A DNA stretch of 64,000 nucleotides, taken from assembly GCA_036435485.1 (NCBI GenBank), contig CM071600.1, positions 50,465,546-50,529,545 on the forward strand. The letters run 5' to 3'. Under the pieces are notes generated by a model, which worked only from the letters and a program-made list of their open reading frames with translations, did not search any database and was not told the origin of the DNA. Positions 57,829 to 64,000 of the stretch are shown in pieces. The DNA is from Saposhnikovia divaricata. Its lineage: Eukaryota > Streptophyta > Magnoliopsida > Apiales > Apiaceae. The translations under genes and the position numbers were made by a program. Positions within the stretch are counted from its first letter, which is position 1. The number at the start of each line of letters is the position of its first letter.

Positions 57829-58985
57829 GATACAAACCAAAATCATACTATGTCATATTTTGTAAGACAATAACTTATATTGCACTTATTTATGTATATA
57901 GTTAATAACCAATTTCTTCTATCATATTTTAAATATTAAATTTATAGTACAAATAAGTTTAAATTCACATAAATATATTTAAACATAAAGCTCAATAATA
58001 AACTTGTAGTTACAATAATAAACTCATTCAAGTCTTCGGTCTATCAATTAGAATCCAATAATAAACTTGTAGTTACACAAGATATATTTACTCAGTCAAT
58101 TAGAATTATCTGGTATTTTACAAGTCTAGCGGACAGAGGAATAGTAAAGGACAAATGATGCTTAAAATGAAGAAATTAGAAGAAAATAGATGAAAGAGTT
58201 GGAAAGATAGTTTTAAGAAGTGAAAGCGCAAGGCCAGAGTAGAATATTTGAAGATTTACGAAGTTTTTGATTAATATCAAGAGTAAAACCTACATTCGCA
58301 AAATACAATATCTTGAAGCCTATTTAGTTTGTATCTTGAATATTATTGGAGATCGAACTAAATGGATGTATCATTTTCAAAGAAGTGGAAGAACAGTTTA
58401 GTATTGTAAGTGTTCTGAAAAATCTTCTTAATTAGACGATGCCTATAAAACACTCGAATTCTATTATATGACTCATAAAAAGAAAAACTAACATAACTAT
58501 TATCAATATTACTCATATTAATTTTCAGATTACAAACTTGAACATACTTAAATAAGTACACAATAATAACATATGTGCCATTAACAAGCAAAATTCCATT
58601 AAAATCAATTACATGGAGTACTTTGAAAGACATTGATCATGCATAATTTAATTTAAAAATACAATTTAAAATAACGACACGTGCCTCACACGGGTTTTTA
58701 TGCTAGTTTAAACATAAAGCTCAATAAACTGAAAAATGATTAACATCTAAACATTTATTTTTACTAACATTTACTATCATATTACTCAACCTTTCATCAT
58801 AATCTAATTGATTTGGCAAATACTAAGAATTTATTAATATCCAGAACATGCCCGTGCATTGAACGGACTTAAAAGCTAGTTGAACATAAATTAGATAAGT
58901 TTTAAAACCATAGAAACCCAAATTAGGTCCATAAATTCCCAAAGGCCCAGACCCCGTCCTTCCACCGCTGCGTGCATGTACTATA
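57829..58985. other. AT-rich sequence with two Helitron-like 3' ends
   Basis: CGTGCCTCACACGGG followed by TTTTTATGCTAG (58,680-58,706) and CCCGTGCATTGAACGG followed by ACTTAAAAGCTAG (58,851-58,879) both match the plant Helitron pattern of a short GC hairpin about 8-10 bp before a terminal CTAG, next to T. No 5' TC end or Rep/helicase gene was identified. Confidence 0.45.
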
Positions 58986-59049
58986 ACTTTTGTCTAGGGT
59001 TTTTCTTCGAAGAAACCAAACCTATACGAACCCCATTATAAAAAAGACA

Positions 59050-59649
59050 ATGTCTGAAAATAACCTGTACTATTATTCATCGGGCAATTACTACGACCAA
59101 TTTATTCCTCCAATCTATTATCAACCACCGATCTCGATCGCTCCTTATTCATACACCACTACTATTCCATATTCTACTTATCAATTTGCATATCATGTCC
59201 AGGGTTTAATTCCTAATTCCATCTGTGTGCCAGTACACCCTGCTGACGCCCTTCGGTTAGCCAGACAGAGAGCGCAGGATTTCGCTGATTATCTCTGTAA
59301 GAAATATAGCACAAGTGAGGTCATCAACGCCAATTTGTCGGATCTTCCTCATGATATAATAGCAAACATACTCCACAGATTAGGCGCCTTTGAGATTCTT
59401 GTCAACGCGCGGAGGGTCTGTAAGGCGTGGCAGACAATCTGTGAAGACCCGGCTATGTGGAGAGTTATTTACATGGAAAATCTTGGACGTGATGAATTGC
59501 GTTCAGAGAAGCGTCAAGAACTTGAGAAAATGTGTATGCAGGCAATTGATCGGAGCCAAGGTCAGCTTGTTGATATCAAAATTGAGCATATTGTTAGTAA
59601 TGAGTTATTGGAGTACCTTGCTGAAAATAAAAAGGTATTACTCTCTTGA
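59050..59649 (+). CDS. F-box protein, SKIP19/FBL-like, without LRR part
   Basis: ATG 59,050 (MSENNLYYY) opens a 199-residue frame. The N-terminal half is Tyr/Pro-rich and low in complexity. An F-box begins at about residue 97 (LSDLPHDIIANILHRLGAFEILVNARRVCKAWQTICEDPAMW, written here in parts: LSDLPHDII, LGAFEIL, VCKAW, DPAMW). It is followed by the conserved EKMCMQAIDRSQGQLVDI segment of F-box/LRR proteins of the SKIP19 type. Such proteins bind SKP1 in SCF ubiquitin ligases and use the LRRs to hold substrates. Here the frame ends right where the LRRs should start. The final AAAAAG/GTATTA could be a splice donor, so a 3' exon may have been lost; I found no LRR exon before the next gene. Confidence 0.75.
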   Translation: MSENNLYYYSSGNYYDQFIPPIYYQPPISIAPYSYTTTIPYSTYQFAYHVQGLIPNSICVPVHPADALRLARQRAQDFADYLCKKYSTSEVINANLSDLPHDIIANILHRLGAFEILVNARRVCKAWQTICEDPAMWRVIYMENLGRDELRSEKRQELEKMCMQAIDRSQGQLVDIKIEHIVSNELLEYLAENKKVLLS

Positions 59650-60373
59650 ATTTTCAATTCTGTTAATATTTGTGTGGATATCTGTTGGTAGAAATGTAAA
59701 TTATATTAGGTGTTTTTCTGTTGTATATATGTACCATGCATTCTAACAATAACAAATGCAAACCAAATTTAATTAACAAAGTTACAGTAATGTGCTAAAG
59801 ATGACGAAACACCAAAGACAAAGTTTAACAGCCTAACCAAGTTTACCAAGACAACCAACAAAAATAGCTTGAGGTTGTTGGTGGTGGTTTCAATTTCATA
59901 TGTCAAGTGGACAGCTTAGTGTTAGGTTCGTCACTTGTTTCAGCTGTCATACTTGATAATTTTGTGTTTGTGTTGGTGCAGACTATCTGTAATGCAAAAC
60001 AAATAAGCAGATTGTCAACCAGGTCAATAATTTTTAGTACTATTTTGCAATTGGAAGAAAGAGGCTAGCCACCAGCTTTATGCTTCTGCAGTCTGCTTGC
60101 CTTCCATTTCAGCGTAATCTTTTCATACAACTGTTTGGAAAAAATTCTCCACTAAATAAGAAAGATCGAGAACACATTTTGATATGAAAATTTTAAATAA
60201 ATCACAGAGTACTCCAATAGTATATGAACACTAGTAACAAACTCGAATTAAAACACACCCTACCCTAAATTGGAACTTTTGTTGCCAAATTGTATACCAA
60301 AGTATCAAGAAATTTAAAGGCATCTGTAGAGCATAATTATATGCTAGAACAAAATACCCAACATGAGACCTTA
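59650..60373. other. Intergenic region between two convergent genes
   Basis: No LRR-coding exon, RNA gene or transposon end was found. It would hold the 3' ends of both the F-box gene and kinase copy 2, which point towards each other. Confidence 0.5.
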
Positions 60374-63300
60374 CTATCTAGGATCCAGCAATGTAATAGT
60401 CAATGCATTATTTGTTAAACTTGATCCACTGTCGTGAGATGGAGACTCTGAACCCTGTTGCACTCTGCTCTCAGTGAAAAAACCTGGCTGTTTTGGCAGG
60501 GGAAGTTCATTTTCGCTATCCAACATCGAAACAACATACGTCATTTTTGGTCTGTCTTGTGGATATGGTTGGACACACAATAATCCAATGTGTATAGCTC
60601 GCAAAACTTCTAATGAATTGCATGACGCCAACATTGTCTCATCGGTTAGGTTCAAGAACTCACCGTCATTGAAAAGTTTCCACGCCTATAATTTTCGTTA
60701 TAATAGTTTCATTAGCAATGGTAAATCATAAAATATAATGAAATAATGTTGGCGATATTAGGTTCTTCGAGCTTACATGACCGAGAAGGTTAAGGTTGTC
60801 CTTCGAATTATAGAATTGTCTTATCTTTTTCCCACTTACTATCTCTAAGACCAGCACGCCAAAACTGTACGAATCAGATTTAACTGAAAATAATCCTTCA
60901 ATAGCATATTCCGGTGCCATGTAACCGCTACACGAGTCAATTATAAATTCTATTAGCTTATATTGACATGTCAATTAGTGGCAAAAGTAGAGTATGGTAG
61001 ATATTTCTTACTATGTTCCAACTACTCGAACTGTGTTTACTGCACTTTCATTGCCTGCAAAACTTCTGGCCACGCCAAAATCAGAAATTCTGGGACTCAT
61101 CTCATGATCAAGTAGAATGTTGCCAGCTTTGAGATCTCTGTGAATGATTCTCAGTCTCGAGTCTTGATGAAGATACAGTAGGCCCTTGGCGATGCCGTTT
61201 ATAATACTGTAGCGCTTTGGCCAATCCAGTGACACGCTTAGCTCTTTGTCTGTCCATTATACCATCATAGTTAATACATGCTTGATATTAGTTATACCGG
61301 ATAATTCCTAAGTAAAATAAAGCTGCCAAACAAAACAGATTGAAGCTTGTGACATACTAAGGGCTTCTAAATAATATTCTCTGTGCAAATTTTACAATAT
61401 ATAAAAACGTGTATTATCCAGTAAAACGACATCAACATGCTGAAAATAAACATACCAAAAATGAAGACATCTAAACTTTTGTTGGGCATGTATTCATAGA
61501 TCAACAACATTTCTCCATCCTCAATGCAACATCCTAGGAGCCTCACAAGATTTCTGTGTTGTAGTTTAGCAATGCATTTCACTTCATTTTTGAACTCGTC
61601 TAGTCCTTGTTTTGAAGTCTTTGAGAGCCTCTTTACAGCTATTTCTTGTCCATCATCCAAAGTTCCCTGAAAATTAGGACAATGTAAACTCTTACCAAAT
61701 ATTAAAGAGTCTAAACTTTTGTTAACTCTTGTGGTTAGTTTAAATACGAAGTAATCCATTACAAAAAGATTATGCATATATAGATGTTTATGGATAAGAC
61801 CTACCTTGTAGACCGGCCCAAAACCTCCTTCTCCAAGCTTATTGTTCTGGGAGAAGTTACCAGTAGCATTGGCAATAAATTTAAAATCAAATAGTGGCAA
61901 CTCCAGGTCTTCCCTTTCCGTTTCATTTCTGGAATCACCTTTCAGGTTGAAGAGTGATCTTGCTGCTTAATCAAAAGTTAAAAACATATTATTTTTCATT
62001 TAACCTTGTGAGCGGTTAGACTTGTTTTCTTGTTTCAGAAGCCAGGTAAATATTCCGAGTTGCCCAGCAGTGGTAAAACTGCACCTACTTAGATGAGTTC
62101 CAAAGTGTAATGCAGAGTCTAATACAATGAAAAATACATAAATTACTAACGAAAGTCGGGAACATAACCCCCCCCCCCCTTTGTGTTACTTTTCCTAAAG
62201 AATGTGAAGTATTGCTTTTTACCTGCTTTGAAGTTTAAACGGTAGAGTGATGAAGATACAGATTATGTCAGAATTTTATCTCTGATTTGGAACAAGCAGC
62301 AAAAATCAATAATGCAATAGGGTTATAATGTATATAAAAAAAATTACCTTTTCTCCTCTGCTTTCTCTTCTTGTAAAGAAATATAAAATATGAGGCTACT
62401 ATGAGTATAGCTGCTATTCCTGATACACAAATGATCGATATGACACCGGTACTCAATTTGCTCGATTTTCCAGAGCTGGTATTTTCTTGAACTGCAGTAA
62501 ACCAATAGTATATATTTTAAAAGGCCCATAAATTAGACCAACGTTCACAGAAATCAAAATTTTAAGCTTCCTTACCTAATTCTGAGGCTGCAGTTCTGAC
62601 AAAAAGATCTAGCCCATTGACCTTGTAATCCCTCAAATCCATCAGCTCATTGAACCACAACAGGCATCCAGTCCCACCTTGTCTGATATCAACATTAGAG
62701 TAAGCTGTACAAGAGCAGTTTTTTGCGCACTTCTCCCTACATTCATCAAGCACCATAGTTTGATTGAACCATGAAGTCCGCGTATCAGGCAACTTTAGGC
62801 CGGGATACTTGACAAACACATCTGATCCATTCTCACAAGCAAATTGAGTTTTCCGAACACAACCATCGGACCAGTTTCCTACTTTCCATCTTTCTGCAAA
62901 CCTTGGCTGATAACCTCTTAGACATGTGCATGCCTGTCGTCCTGCCCGGGCCTGTGTAATGTTACAACTCCCATAAGCCCCACAAAATGAATACAGATCA
63001 CAATCATCCCATAGTACATTTGGATCAGAACTACCATATGTCCATTTTTGTGTTTTTTCCATATGTGTCAAAAGTTGAATGTCTCCACTAGGCTGCAAAA
63101 CCAACCTAACTGCAGTAGTACTATTATTGTTGAGCTCAAAAGTTGAGTAGATTTCTTTCTTAGTAGAAATGAGTTTTAATTCAAAAAATATATCTGGTCG
63201 AAAAAATGACACCCCACTAAACTGTATACCATCCCATGGTCCATACCTAAACACGACATCCGAAGCAGCAAAGATCAACAGTTGTGGATATCCACTAAGA

Positions 63301-63887
63301 TCAAGCCTCTGTACAAAAATACCAGGAGAAGGATCGTCAGGACTTTTCCAAGAAGTTATATGTCTATCTAAACCCTTTGTAAGATCCCATCCCAACTTCA
63401 TCCCAGGTAGAAGATTATCACAAGGAAAATCAAAACTTTGCCAAAGGTAATTCCCCGGATCACTGTTATCTTTATATCTGACAGCAAAGTTTCCTGTATC
63501 TAACAATTGTGCCACCACAGGATTCGTCGAGGATCTTGATGAGTTCGATGACCATATTTTCCTCCCTGTGGGATCCATAAGTTCCAAACTTCCCTTGGGA
63601 TCAAGCCTAAACACACCAGAAGTACTTCTAACTGGACTCTGTCTGTTAGCAACCCATACCACTGTCCTGTTTGATATTTTCTTGTACCAGATACCAACGT
63701 ACCGATTTTTGGATCTTCCGGGGCTAAAAAATCCCAGCTCGAATATTCCACCGGACGAGATGATTGTACTATTACCATCATCTACAATGCTTTGATTTGT
63801 ACTTAATGTGTCGATAGCACTAGATGAAACTATCATAATTGGAAATATGAAGCTAAAGCTTACAAAAGTAATGCTTATGTTTCCCAT
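60374..63887 (-). CDS. G-type lectin S-receptor-like Ser/Thr kinase, copy 2 (complete, 7 exons)
   Basis: Plasma-membrane receptor kinase. Minus-strand exons: 63887-62576, 62491-62348, 61962-61805, 61666-61456, 61249-61012, 60927-60777, 60685-60374. All have GT/AG junctions with compatible phases and total 2,526 nt, i.e. 841 residues and a TAG stop. Signal peptide 1-24; B-lectin, S-locus glycoprotein and PAN domains to about 430 (many Cys); membrane helix about 454-477 followed by KKRKQRRK. Kinase: G529EGGFG loop, ATP-binding K550 (IAVKRL), helix E566, HRDLKAGN with catalytic D647, DFG 665-667, GTYGYMAPEY. C-terminal tail ends in LDPR. The usual seven-exon layout of the family is kept. Ligand unknown; family members act in self-incompatibility, defence and symbiosis, so a specific role is not claimed. 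Intron 3 holds a remnant of a paralogous exon 4. Confidence 0.93.
61686..61724 (-). pseudogene. Fossil of an exon-4 3' end inside intron 3 of kinase copy 2
   Basis: The minus-strand sequence AACAAAAGTTTAGACTCTTT.ATATTTG/GTAAGAGT matches the 3' end and splice donor of exon 4 in copy 1 (about 129-165). It matches copy 1 better than copy 2's own exon 4 (61,456-61,490). Not part of the predicted transcript. Confidence 0.8.
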
Positions 63888-64000
63888 TGATTTGCTTGTA
63901 AAATTATAATTCCATTATATATGTCTCGCAACGTACGCTAAGAGTAAGGGGAATGAGGAAGATTTATGCATTGGCTCATTAACTTGTTCAGCAAAATTAC

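Overview
The window is nuclear DNA of a flowering plant, most likely a eudicot. It is AT-rich and most of it is transposon-derived. The few recognisable host genes have spliceosomal introns: two G-type lectin S-receptor-like kinases, an F-box gene, a thioredoxin-like exon and one uncharacterised gene remnant. I cannot name the species from the sequence.

Layout. 1-2,475 (minus): first four exons of an S-receptor-like kinase (copy 1), with a nonsense codon in exon 1. 3,184-4,696: two MITE-like elements sitting in one TA microsatellite; the second has a 36-bp perfect palindrome at its centre. 6,890-7,143: a Stowaway-type MITE. 7,168-7,721 (minus): a terminal exon resembling thioredoxin/nucleoredoxin. 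7,818-11,140: a Ty1/copia element cut off inside reverse transcriptase by Ty3/gypsy-LTR-like sequence (to about 13.3 kb). 13.3-17.5 kb: a mosaic of small repeats, including a 77-bp perfect inverted repeat, a cluster of ACGT boxes, a Stowaway MITE split by a LINE 3' end, Helitron-like sequence and five copies of a 15-bp near-palindrome. 17,663-18,254: a solo LTR. 20.6-21.2 kb: two SINE-like copies. 21.8-22.5 kb: an RNase H-like pseudogene. 23.9-26.9 kb (minus): a decayed copia pol split by a TRIM-like element. 26,876-28,111: a solo LTR next to an uncharacterised broken gene. 29.9-32.1 kb: a probable gypsy-type LTR holding a hAT MITE.

33,601-57,823 is the main structure, a nested pair. The outer element has 4.77-kb LTRs, a non-coding interior of about 3.9 kb and a TTTAT target duplication. 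It looks like a large retrotransposon derivative (LARD) related to Ty3/gypsy. Its 3' LTR is split by a Sirevirus-like Ty1/copia element (42,656-54,982) with gag, pol and a long third ORF, all carrying a few breaks. The left side of this insertion was later removed by a deletion.

57.8-59 kb holds two Helitron-like 3' ends. A short F-box gene lies at 59,050-59,649 (plus). Copy 2 of the receptor kinase (60,374-63,887, minus) can be spliced into an uninterrupted 841-residue protein in seven exons. The two kinase copies are in the same orientation and were probably a tandem pair, now separated by about 58 kb of mostly transposon sequence. No operon-like or pathway relation between the host genes is visible; the shared theme is a receptor-kinase cluster expanded by retrotransposons.
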